In this document: positions 42,601 through 50,339 of the stretch, one piece after another | Layout: each line of letters begins with the position of its first letter | How positions within the stretch are numbered: position 1 is the first letter of the stretch | From: Durusdinium trenchii | Lineage: Eukaryota > Sar > Dinophyceae > Suessiales > Symbiodiniaceae | NCBI GenBank assembly: GCA_963970005.1 | Contig: CAXAMN010003014.1 | Coordinates: 301,432-365,431, forward strand | Direction of reading: 5' to 3' | DNA length: 64,000 nt | The notes under the pieces: model-generated | The model's input: the letters and a program-made list of their open reading frames with translations, nothing else | Databases searched by the model: none | Told to the model about the DNA's origin: nothing | Program-made: the position numbers and the translations under genes

Positions 42601-44311
42601 AAGATTAGCATTCCGTCTTCATCGCAATCTTGGACATCCACGAAAAGAACTTCTAGTTTCCCTCCTTCGCCAACGTGGATGTGGTGAAAAGATCATCAAG
42701 GCAGCCGAAGATCTTGAGTGTCCATATTGCAAGAACTTTGCCGTCCGCAAAGGTGCAGCTCCAGCTCATCTCAGCAGAGCCGAGAACTTCAACACCCACG
42801 TACAAGCTGATGTGATGTGGTATGACCTCGTGAATGAGGATCCTGACGGAGCCACCAAGCGGAAGGGCAAGAAGATCCCCATCCTCGTCATGGTTGATGA
42901 AGCAACTCGGTTCATGAGTGCCCGAACCGTTCCTGATGAGCAAGGTCCTTCACTACAAAAAGCCTTTGAACGAGGTTGGATCCGACATCATGGCCCTCCT
43001 GAACGTCTCTTTGTCGATGAGGCCACCGGTTGGGCAAGCGACAACTCAATGAAATGGGCTGAAGAACATGGCATTGAAATGAGAATTTCACCAGGGCAAG
43101 ACCACACAAGAACAAGCATTGTTGAACGACGACATCAACTTCTTCGAAGAGGTCTTGCAGTCTTCATCCGTGAGCATCAGTTGACAGGACTTGTTGGACT
43201 CCAAGATGCCTTGAATTGGATTGTCCCTTCCTTGAACAACAACACCTTCGTCAACGGCTACACACCGTGTCAACTGGCTCATGGCAGGCAACCCAATGTG
43301 CCTGGTTTGCTGAGTGATGAACGCACCTCACCTCTTCAGCTACAAACGACTGAACAAGAACGGTTGTACAAGAAGCTTCAACTACGAGCAAGTGCCCATG
43401 CCGCATGCGCCAAAGCTGAGATTGATGTCAAGCTCAGAAGAGCATTGCTGAGAAGGTTCACTGGCCAAAACGAAGACCTATCTCCAGGAGAACGATGCCT
43501 CTACTGGAGAGAGTCCAATGATCGGTTCCATACAATTCAATGGCGTGGTCCAGCAGTGGTTCTAGCTGTTCAGCGAGATCCTGACACCAATGTGGTTGAC
43601 ACTTACTGGATTGCACACGGAACTTCATTGTTGAGAGCTGGCAAGCAGCATGTCAGGAAACTTCCGAACCTGCAAGGCTCCATCGGCTCCACAGAGCGTG
43701 CAATCCAAGCAATGGAAGGACTCCGACAGCGACGTGTCGTCCGCATCATCGATCTCGAAAGAACCAATCGCCAAAGTCTAGACGACATGGACCCTGACCA
43801 CGCAGAGGCTGAAGAACTCTTGGCTCCTGAGGTAAACATTGACTTGGAACCACTTCAAAATGAACACCATCAAGCACCTCTCAATCAAGGAGATGCTTCA
43901 GAACCTCCAGGTCCGAACGAACCTCATGGTCAAAGTGAATCACCAGGTCATAATGAACCTCCCGAGCATCTTGTTGGAGAACCTGATGTACCAATGGACC
44001 CAGGTCAACTTCCACCAGTTCCTGAAGATCAAGATCTTGATGAACCACAACAACATGTGTCACCGTCAGTGGCAGAGCCAGATCCTGATCCGGAGTGGGA
44101 ACTTGATCCACTATATGCTCAACCAGCCGGCTCTCAAGAAACCTTTGAAGAACTCGATTTGACCAACAAGAAACCATACAAGCTCGACGAGTTCATCCAG
44201 TGGTTCCCATCACTGAGCCAGCAGAAGAGCATAGAAACAAAAGGATCCGAAGACCACAGGAAGAAGATTTGCAAGTTGACACCGACCTCCTGGCCCTTGA
44301 TGACACCATGA
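39674..44311 (+). CDS. Copia ORF1: gag, protease-like, integrase polyprotein
   Basis: 1545 codons; ATG at 39674 in GCCGCCATG context, 46 nt after the LTR. Residues about 1-330 are gag (RESLLEFCTEHQQSLREL-type helical core begins near 130), with an acidic stretch near 235-290. A CCHC knuckle is at 367-380 (CHRCGKPGHFASQC). Residues 412-459 are four 12-residue repeats starting NVM. A retropepsin-like region follows, with QDQGASS at D496 and later PPLLGRPVMERL; the usual D-S/T-G-A is D-Q-G-A here. Integrase has H983-x4-H with CPYC, then D1046, D1115 and E1151 (D-x35-E). An acidic/proline-rich tail ends at a TGA that overlaps the ORF2 ATG. The products package the RNA, process the polyprotein and insert the DNA copy. 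Confidence 0.92.
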   Translation: MSRSPKGSSQAKEPAEKATLGKDERSYIPRFDNTMTGYREWRKRILLFARRQAIQGRANETGLSVLSILEGASWRQCEDLDLDALEKDDGLKSILQRLDAQWQYDDRVEMPDAFEKYFYKTQRRVGQSLLEFCTEHQQSLRELQKYKISLPEQVAGWLLLRKAGLSKDQQQMIYTQAGTDMSLNNIEKSMYMILGQDYKHVHQPAVRRAQNQSFQGRWKSRQLIHMAEDDELWEQDDWTEDYEPDEDAFYEADEWYDQEYDLVDDTEDLAYLHHTDEDTIFDTEEYDMAMAAYTDAKQRALELKRSRGFYPVVAMVDKNQLPVMANANSSSGGKSPKGRGKKGKSKSKAPQGKGPQGKARARDAMVCHRCGKPGHFASQCKASSSSTTPTSAKKRTLEETDPLLTGMVLFENVMARENDTSPKNVMACENVTASENVMVCENATSHENVMTLVNDTVQVEFYDCEEFFECEDAYSSSDVLVSEHEWLVPPEMAIQDQGASSFLIGTEYILRYMAWLQLLGVDLSRLEFKKCSKHFKFGGDASGHARWLLSVPTYINGKAGFIQAYIIFGATPPLLGRPVMERLQAVVDFGAYKMQILGSDWLPIEKGRQNTMLMRLARKEAGPMQFNNHQFDLRTEDDHHEILRFDDFIEDMKAQSRFSCIKSNLEKTFKPSTVFTAEDLESPPQEGEKEKNQESLRGFWNMVLEQICKEERRLQREVLHARDHQPDRQPVVWEVYVGRGNVTKECQRLGAKVRRFGLEDGWNFNKAADRRAFLQLADEEAPDEMWLSPKCTLWSTMQNINVKTEDDRLHLKARRQEDHEKHLKFCRRAYLGQVRRGSHAHIEHPAHALSWKTPAFANLPGYKVIFDQCEYGATTMNDNHEEMPIKKPTALQTTKLAMVRRMSKRCSGDHMHQTLEGSNRCHKAEDYPVKMAQHIAHALVQPEGLEEQTFAAGDGDEQELTGVLRKLATTHGSEAARLAFRLHRNLGHPRKELLVSLLRQRGCGEKIIKAAEDLECPYCKNFAVRKGAAPAHLSRAENFNTHVQADVMWYDLVNEDPDGATKRKGKKIPILVMVDEATRFMSARTVPDEQGPSLQKAFERGWIRHHGPPERLFVDEATGWASDNSMKWAEEHGIEMRISPGQDHTRTSIVERRHQLLRRGLAVFIREHQLTGLVGLQDALNWIVPSLNNNTFVNGYTPCQLAHGRQPNVPGLLSDERTSPLQLQTTEQERLYKKLQLRASAHAACAKAEIDVKLRRALLRRFTGQNEDLSPGERCLYWRESNDRFHTIQWRGPAVVLAVQRDPDTNVVDTYWIAHGTSLLRAGKQHVRKLPNLQGSIGSTERAIQAMEGLRQRRVVRIIDLERTNRQSLDDMDPDHAEAEELLAPEVNIDLEPLQNEHHQAPLNQGDASEPPGPNEPHGQSESPGHNEPPEHLVGEPDVPMDPGQLPPVPEDQDLDEPQQHVSPSVAEPDPDPEWELDPLYAQPAGSQETFEELDLTNKKPYKLDEFIQWFPSLSQQKSIETKGSEDHRKKICKLTPTSWPLMTP
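40907..41050 (+). repeat. Four in-frame 36-bp repeats inside ORF1
   Basis: AATGTCATGGC(C/T)-type units encode NVMARENDTSPK, NVMACENVTASE, NVMVCENATSHE and NVMTLVNDTVQV. The repeats lie between the zinc knuckle and the protease-like region and keep the frame. They look like a spacer grown by slippage. Confidence 0.85.
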
Positions 44312-47181
44312 ACACCGACAGCCTCAACAACTTGGTAGAAGGCTGGTCGTTCGACAAGGCCACCGGAGAGTTCGTGCTGGGTGAAACAAAAGACTATTGG
44401 AGTTTTGAAGACGGCTTTCTTGTTCGCAACCATGTGTGGTCCAGAAACTCCACCTTCACTTCCGAAGAAGCACCACTTCCAGTAGCAGCAGAAGAACTTC
44501 AATCAACAGCTGGTTTGACCCTGCCAAATGGATCTCGCCAAGTTTTTGTGAACAACAAGGAGACCTACTCAATTGGCAAGGATCAATGGGTTGGCAAAAC
44601 TCTCTTCCCGCTCACAAAAGAAGCAGCGCAGAGCCGACACCTGCCCTATGCTGGTGATCTCAAGGACAAGCTCAACACCCGTTGGACGCTGCGATGCCGT
44701 GGGCATATTTGGGCTGCAGTCACTGCACCAAAGAAGAAGCCAACACCCTCCAATGTTGATGAGAAGAAGCTCTCCTGGGAAGATCGTCTCGCATTCGTTG
44801 AAGGCAAGAAAAGTGAACTTAGCTCGATCTTCGAGAATGGTGTTTGGGAGGTGGAACTACATCCACACAATGTCGCTCCAGATCGCATACTTCGAGCAAG
44901 ATGGGTTCTCGCTTGGCGCACTGGAGCAGGAGGTGAACAACGAGCAAAAGCACGCCTCGTCCTCCAAGGGTTCAATGACCCTGATCTTCTTGAAGGGAAG
45001 TTGGAAACAAGCAGTCCCACTTTGTGCCGAACAGCTCGCCAAACCCTGTTGGCCATCGCATGCAATGAAAATTGGGAAAAGTGGGTGGGCGACGTTGCAA
45101 CAGCATTCCTCCAAGGCGATCCTCAATCTCGCCAGTTGTGGGTAAAGCTTCCTCATGATGCCTGCAAAATGTTGAACTTGGAGAGTGGAGCGTTGATGAA
45201 ATTGAAGAAGCCGCTTTATGGTCAAGCTGACGCACCACGTGAATGGTACAAAGTTGCAACCAGGAAGCTTCGACAGTTGGGATTTGCACCTCATCCCCTC
45301 GAATGTTGCCTCTTCCGACTGTTCGATGAGAATGACCGCTTGGTATGTTTGATTGGCCTCCACGTTGATGACATGCTAGGTGCAGGCGATCCAAGCTCAT
45401 CGATGTACCAAAAGGTCAAAGGTGATCTTCGCAAGACCTTCGACTTCAAGCATTGGAGTGAAGAGGCAGAAGGCAGACAACTTGAGTTTTGTGGCTGCAA
45501 ACTAAAGAAGACTGGTGAACAAACATGGCAATTGCACCAGGAAGACTACATCCCTGGAGTGAAACCTCTGACAACGACGCCAAAAGGAGACCATGATCCA
45601 CTATCTCCAAAAGAAGTGTCAGCACTCCGAGGACTGTTGGGAGCACTACAATGGCCATCAACACAGTCGATGCCGCACTTGAGCGCTTCAATCTCCCTAC
45701 TTTGTGGTAGCATCAACGGTGCAACAGAGTCCATAGCAAAAGCTGCAAACAAAGCACTCAGGTTTGCAAAGAACAACAAGGACGCCTCCCTACAGTTCAC
45801 AAGATTGGGTGATTTGAATGAACTATGTTTGACTGCTGTCAGTGACGCTGCATGGGGTGTCCGCCCCGATCACTTGAGCCAAGGAGGATACTTCATCCTG
45901 TTGTCCCACAAGGACGTTCTGCAAAAGAGTGGCGATTTCAAGTATGTCATCCTCGACTGGAGATCATACAAGCTGCCACGAATTAGCAGAAGCAGTTTGA
46001 ATTCCGAATCTCAAGCTTGCAGTGCCGCCATGGATTCCCTCGAGTACATCCAGTTGTTTTGGAAGGGATGTGTCAACAGCTCATTCACCACCTCAAATGT
46101 GGATGAGAGAACTGGTCGACTACCGTGTGCACTTGTGGTCGATGCCAAAGCCCTATATGACTGCCTCAAAAGCGAAGCACCACAGTTGACTGGGGACAAA
46201 CGCACCCAGATCGAGGCCTTGGTGATCAAAGAAAAGATGACCACAACAGGATGTCTCCTGAAGTGGATGTCCAGTGAGTTTCAACTGGCTGATGGCCTTA
46301 CAAAAGTGGCTTCAAGGCAGCTCATGGCAGACCGCCTACGAACACACATGTTCACCCTCCAGTCCGACCAGAGCTTCACCGCTGCCAAGAAGAAAAGTCC
46401 AAAAGAGCGACATGACAATGCACGCCGCAATGCATTGTCAAAAGCTGAAGCCCGAAGAGGATTGGCAATGATGATCATCTTGGGATCATCAAGTGTAGCA
46501 CAAGCAGCAAGTGAAACAGGTGAGACCAACGAGACCTACAACATTTATGTTTTCATGCTGTTTACTGCACTCGCCCTTTTTGGTGCCTCTCAAGCTTTCA
46601 TGAACATGCTCAAGGCCCTTGTGAATGTCATCGGCAAGGTGATGAACGATGAGAAGTCCCAGAACTTGATGGACATGGAAAGTGAAGAAAGTCATGAGGT
46701 GGAAACCACAGAAAGTTCCGCCCAAACGACAGAACAGCTTCAAAAGCTGGTGCCGACCCGACTTCGTGAAGAGAATGAAAGATTGAAAAATGAAGTGAAA
46801 GAGCACATTGAAGCAAATGCAATGCTCCAGCACAGGATCAACTACCTGGAAGCTGAAGTTCATCGACAAGATGATCGAATGGATGAATATGAAGTTGGTT
46901 TGAGAGAAGCAACCACCGAAGCACGACTCGCAAATGCTTCATACCAACGCACAGTTCAAGCCCTCCAAAGCCTACAAGGCCAACACCACGTCCTGCAGCA
47001 GGAACATCGAAGAATCCAGAACTGCAGAGAAACACCGATCCCGAAGGAAATCTTCATGGCTCCACGAGGAACAAAGTTCCATGTTGACCCACAGTGTCCA
47101 GCATTCCACACCGCATCCGGCCAAACGGCCATTGAAAGTTGCAAGATGTGTGAAAAGCAGGTCCAGAGGGACCGATGGTGA
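44149..47181 (+). CDS. Copia ORF2: RT, RNase H and a TM/coiled-coil extension
   Basis: The frame is open from 44149, -1 relative to ORF1; the first ATG is 44308 and shares ATGA with the ORF1 stop. Residue numbers here count from 44200. RT: ARWVLAWRTGAGGEQRAKAR, VGDVATAFLQG (D298), PLYGQADAPREWY, GLHVDDMLGAGD (D390, D391). RNase H: AVSDAAWG (D549), LNSESQA (E603), LVVDAKALYD (D648), FQLADGLTKVA. Beyond the usual end of copia pol lie about 300 more residues: a hydrophobic segment near 780-800 (IYVFMLFTALALFG), a coiled coil about 845-945 (REENERLKNEVKEHI and on), and a C-terminal segment with H..PQC..H..C..C. RT and RNase H make the cDNA. The extension's role is unknown; membrane attachment or assembly is conceivable. 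Confidence 0.92.
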   Translation, partial: RTRFDQQETIQARRVHPVVPITEPAEEHRNKRIRRPQEEDLQVDTDLLALDDTMNTDSLNNLVEGWSFDKATGEFVLGETKDYWSFEDGFLVRNHVWSRNSTFTSEEAPLPVAAEELQSTAGLTLPNGSRQVFVNNKETYSIGKDQWVGKTLFPLTKEAAQSRHLPYAGDLKDKLNTRWTLRCRGHIWAAVTAPKKKPTPSNVDEKKLSWEDRLAFVEGKKSELSSIFENGVWEVELHPHNVAPDRILRARWVLAWRTGAGGEQRAKARLVLQGFNDPDLLEGKLETSSPTLCRTARQTLLAIACNENWEKWVGDVATAFLQGDPQSRQLWVKLPHDACKMLNLESGALMKLKKPLYGQADAPREWYKVATRKLRQLGFAPHPLECCLFRLFDENDRLVCLIGLHVDDMLGAGDPSSSMYQKVKGDLRKTFDFKHWSEEAEGRQLEFCGCKLKKTGEQTWQLHQEDYIPGVKPLTTTPKGDHDPLSPKEVSALRGLLGALQWPSTQSMPHLSASISLLCGSINGATESIAKAANKALRFAKNNKDASLQFTRLGDLNELCLTAVSDAAWGVRPDHLSQGGYFILLSHKDVLQKSGDFKYVILDWRSYKLPRISRSSLNSESQACSAAMDSLEYIQLFWKGCVNSSFTTSNVDERTGRLPCALVVDAKALYDCLKSEAPQLTGDKRTQIEALVIKEKMTTTGCLLKWMSSEFQLADGLTKVASRQLMADRLRTHMFTLQSDQSFTAAKKKSPKERHDNARRNALSKAEARRGLAMMIILGSSSVAQAASETGETNETYNIYVFMLFTALALFGASQAFMNMLKALVNVIGKVMNDEKSQNLMDMESEESHEVETTESSAQTTEQLQKLVPTRLREENERLKNEVKEHIEANAMLQHRINYLEAEVHRQDDRMDEYEVGLREATTEARLANASYQRTVQALQSLQGQHHVLQQEHRRIQNCRETPIPKEIFMAPRGTKFHVDPQCPAFHTASGQTAIESCKMCEKQVQRDRW

Positions 47182-47219
47182 CTTGACCGAAGGTCAAAAC
47201 CCTTTTACTTTTCCACCAG

Positions 47220-47445
47220 TGTGAATTTGTAGCAAGAAGCATGAGTTGAAGTCATTCCATGATGACTGCGCTCGATTCACACTCGCCGCGCCGCTCCCTT
47301 GTCCAGCGCGCTTGAGCCACATGACGTGGCCGCCCGTACTAGGCCTTGAAGAGAAAAGGTCCCCTTACTGCAGACGGAAACTTAGAGCGTTCCGCATCGA
47401 CGGTGAACTCGGTTTGATCTCCTTTCGTGTTCCCGTGTTTTCACA
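47220..47445 (+). repeat. 3' LTR (226 bp)
   Basis: Matches 39402-39627 throughout by eye. Followed directly by CTACTAGTAACAAGTGC, which supplies the target duplication CTACT and continues as family-C repeat. Confidence 0.95.
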
Positions 47446-47510
47446 CTACTAGTAACAAGTGCATCGCTACTAGTAGCGAGAAGCTACTCGTAACAAGGCT
47501 TCTGAGTTTG
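47446..47510 (+). repeat. Family-C repeat at the retrotransposon insertion site
   Basis: CTACTAGTAACAAGTGCATC, GCTACTAGTAGCGAGAAGCT and GTAACAAGG follow the 3' LTR. The left flank ends AAAAGCTACT, so the uninterrupted site would read AAGCTACTAGTAACAAG, a typical family-C word. Confidence 0.85.
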
Positions 47511-48465
47511 CAGCCACCGAAGGACTGAACGAAGCGATTGAATTGTCAAGCGCAGCACATGAGCAGCCCTTGCCTTCGCCCTGCGAATGACTGCTTCCTT
47601 GAGACATGGGCAGAACATGAGGTGATTTCGACTGATGTTTTTTTGCAAAAATTAGGTTGGAGGCCATCGCTATTAGGAGCAAGGGACGCTACTAGGAACA
47701 AAGGGCATCGCTACGAACGGAGCGATCGGACGCTAGCAGGTTGGAGGCCATCGCTGTTATTGGGAGATCGCTCCAAACCTGGGGCACCTGACGGTCAACA
47801 TAAACTCACAGGCACCGATGAACCTTGGCGATGTGCTCAACACAAGACTCTTGGACATCAAACAGGAAGATGAAGAAATGAAGACATAGACTCAAAAACA
47901 AATAATCAACAAAAACTGAATACAGGAACAAAATGGAACAAATGGAAAAAAACAATGAAAAGGAAAAATAGCAGAAGCATGCAGAAGCAAAAGAAAAATG
48001 TACTCATACATCTTGGTACAACACTCCTCCAATGCGGTTCGTGAGACAAGGAAACAACAAACAAGTACCGAAGAAAAAAGCTAGAAAAACAACTCGTAAT
48101 GATTCGTGGCATTTTGATTGGTTCCTGTGCCGTTGGATGGACGAACAAGAACGAAAAAAGAACCTGCCTGTGATGACGCAGTTCATCCAAACTTTCATTG
48201 TGCACCATCTGACGCAGGAAGCAAGCTATGGTCGGCTGTGGTGATCCCTCAAAACCCTTCTTGTGACCTTGTATGCTTCGCATCGCATCTGCCTCATGAT
48301 TTCGACCTCACGGTGTGCGTGTGTGTGCTCCAAGTGTTAATCACACAAATTCTGAATCGTTGTCCAGGCTCGGGACTCGGAATTGCAACTCCATGATGGT
48401 TCCCCACACCGGCCACCTTACAGCGACATGGATTTTAAGGTACATGTGAAAATAAACAAAGATTA
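47511..48465. other. No gene recognised
   Basis: Mixed A/B words lie at about 47650-47760 (ACGAACGGAGCGATCGGACG and 21-bp units). An A-rich stretch at 47880-48110 gives long hydrophobic minus frames rich in Phe and Leu, which I attribute to composition. Confidence 0.4.
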
Positions 48466-48600
48466 AACCTGCTAGAGATGGCCTCCAACCTAATAGCGAT
48501 GGCCTCCAACCTGCTAGCGATGGATTCCAACCCAATAGCGACGGCCTCCAATCTACTGGCGATGGCCTCCAACCTAATAACGATTGCCTCCAAAATGTTG
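48466..48600 (-). repeat. 21-bp family-A array, six units (minus sense)
   Basis: GCGATGGCCTCCAACCTA-type units repeat every 21 bp with few changes. Confidence 0.9.
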
Positions 48601-48895
48601 AAAACAGGATTGATCTGGTTGCCTAGTTGTTGCCTAGTTGCATGGTGCAAAACATGATCTTCTCAGGTTCCAACGTGGTGTCCAGCGAGCAAACTTCTGT
48701 CTTGCCCAGTTCTGCCCACAACCCTTCACCTCATATCTCTACATGAATCTGTTCGTTTCTTTCGTTCGTTTTTCTTTAGACCTGTCTTCCTTTGTTCCTT
48801 TAGACCTTCATGTTTCAAATCTCGAGCTTAACTGTGGACCATTCAGCGATCGAACGAAACTGTTTGGCCTGAAGATCTGGTGTAGACGACCTCAT
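48601..48895. other. No gene recognised
   Basis: Pyrimidine-rich with CTTTCGTTCGTTTTTC and TTTAGACCT words that recur near 49110-49175. No domain was found. Confidence 0.4.
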
Positions 48896-49075
48896 CCGTT
48901 CGTAGCAATGCCCTTGTTACTACTAGCTTCTTGTTACTACTAGTAAGGCACTTGTTACTAGAAGCGATGCACTTGTTCCTAGTAGCGTCCTTGTGCCTAG
49001 TAGTACGGCCAGGAACCCCTAGTAGCGTCCTTGCTACTGGTAGCGATGCCAGGAGCCCCTAGTAGCGTTCTCTTA
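48896..49075. repeat. Family-B/C repeat patch
   Basis: CCCTTGTTACTACTAGCTTC, CACTTGTTACTAGAAGCGATG, GTCCTTGTGCCTAGTAG and CCAGGAGCCCCTAGTAGC follow each other; complementary in sense to the array at 9.5-10.5 kb. Confidence 0.85.
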
Positions 49076-49690
49076 CCCCCCCATGAAATCTGAAATTCAC
49101 AAGTCGTCATTTCTCCTTTCTTTGTTGTCCTTGTTTGTCCTTGTTTCTTCATGTTTCTTCTTCTTTAGACCTTCAAAGGTTTTGTCCTTATTGTTTTTTC
49201 CCTAGTGCTTTTCGGGAGCAAAGAACGCCATGGAGCTCAGGTTCAGACCAAAAAACTCCTCTCTCCATCTTTCAAGCCCTTCAGTCCATGCAGCGTGACA
49301 TACTGTGACCCTTCCAAAAGGCTCCCTGCTCCAAGCCCTGCTCCAGCAAGCCTCCCCGCGGAACTGCAGCTGGAGCCTCAAAAAGGATTCAGCCCCCCAA
49401 AAATGACGCGAACAGCATCCACGAGTCCAGCGCATGGAAGAAAAGTCTTTCTCCAAAATTTCCGCAGGAGGGGACACCATCCGCCTGCGATGGCAGAATG
49501 GCCGAACAGCCAAGTTTGTTGTAGCCAAGTGCAACAGTGATAGAACGCAGCGTCTTTCTCTTTTGGATTGTGTCGGGTGCCATCGGCCTAAAGCAATTGA
49601 ACTTTTGCTGCTACAGTCCTAATCCGAAAGCCTCGGGTGCTCGTGCTCGTGCTCGTCCTCATCTTCGACCTGCCCAGCGCGCGGCAAAAC
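49076..49690. other. No gene recognised
   Basis: Both strands are open over 49202-49540 without a recognisable domain. Confidence 0.4.
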
Positions 49691-50040
49691 GTCATGCGGG
49701 GCCTCCAACCTAATAGCGATGGCCTCCAACGCTAGAAGCGATGGCCTCCAACCTACTGGCGATGGCCTCCAACCTAATAACGATGGCTTCCAACCTCGAA
49801 TGGCCTTCAACCTAATATAGTGATGGCCTCCAGCCCAATAGCGAGGGCCTCCAACCTAATAGCGATGGCCTTCGATCCTTCAACCTAATAGCGATGGCCT
49901 CCAGCCCCATAGCGATGGCCTCCAACCCAATAGCGATGGCCTCCAACCTAATAGCGATGGCCATCCTAGAAGCGATGGCCTCCAGCCCAATAGCGATGGC
50001 CTCCAACCTAGTAGCGACGGCGACGGCCTCCAACGTAAGG
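49691..50040 (-). repeat. Long 21-bp family-A array (minus sense)
   Basis: About 14 units of GCGATGGCCTCCAACCTAAT with indels at several junctions, for example near 49790-49815 and 49872-49885. The indels break the heptad frame, unlike the array at 6490-6705. Confidence 0.9.
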
Positions 50041-50339
50041 CAGTGACTTTTCGGCACTCATTTTGGCGAAAGGTAGCGGCACACAGAAACTATGAGCATC
50101 TCTCACTCCACAATCACGGTCTCCACCCACTTTGCGTGCTGACCATCTTTCCTAAGCAAGTGTCATTGGATAAGTTTGGAAAGGGCTGCAGTGCTGCTAT
50201 TAAGCGCATTTAACTCTGCATCGGACAAAAGGCATCGTTGTGTGCAATGTGTAATGTAATGGCAAGGATGTACATGTTCCAACGTGAGCACAGCACGTTC
50301 TAGTTGTTGCTAGTTCTGACTTATATACCAAGTTCCTAC

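Larger units (their letters stand above)
39402..47445 (+). mobile_element. Young, complete Ty1/copia LTR retrotransposon
   Basis: Two 226-bp LTRs with TG...CA ends, in which I see no difference, flank an 8-kb unit. The 5 bp before (CTACT, 39397-39401) and after (CTACT, 47446-47450) are a perfect target-site duplication. Internal order is PBS, gag with CCHC knuckle, aspartic protease-like region, integrase (HHCC and D-D35-E), then RT and RNase H in a second overlapping frame, and a C-terminal accessory region. Integrase before RT defines Ty1/copia. LTR identity and intact frames indicate a recent insertion. No purine-rich tract is seen directly before the 3' LTR (the sequence is pyrimidine-rich), which is odd. 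It inserted into a family-C repeat word, about 160 bp upstream of the mitochondrial carrier ATG. Confidence 0.95.

Noticed and set aside
44200..44202. ORF2 start at GTG 44200
   Set aside because: GTG is not expected as a eukaryotic start here. The frame is open from 44149 and the first ATG is at 44308, overlapping the ORF1 stop.
45874..45883. CTTGAGCCAA as a spliced-leader relic
   Set aside because: It lies inside the RT/RNase H coding frame of the young copia element and is explained by coding sequence. It shows that 10-base leader matches can occur by chance.
47180..47219. Polypurine tract before the 3' LTR of the young copia element
   Set aside because: The sequence directly before the LTR is pyrimidine-rich (CCCTTTTACTTTTCCACC), so no tract can be called.
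47906..48283. Hydrophobic minus-strand frame as a membrane protein
   Set aside because: The Phe/Leu-rich stretch is the complement of an A-rich low-complexity segment.
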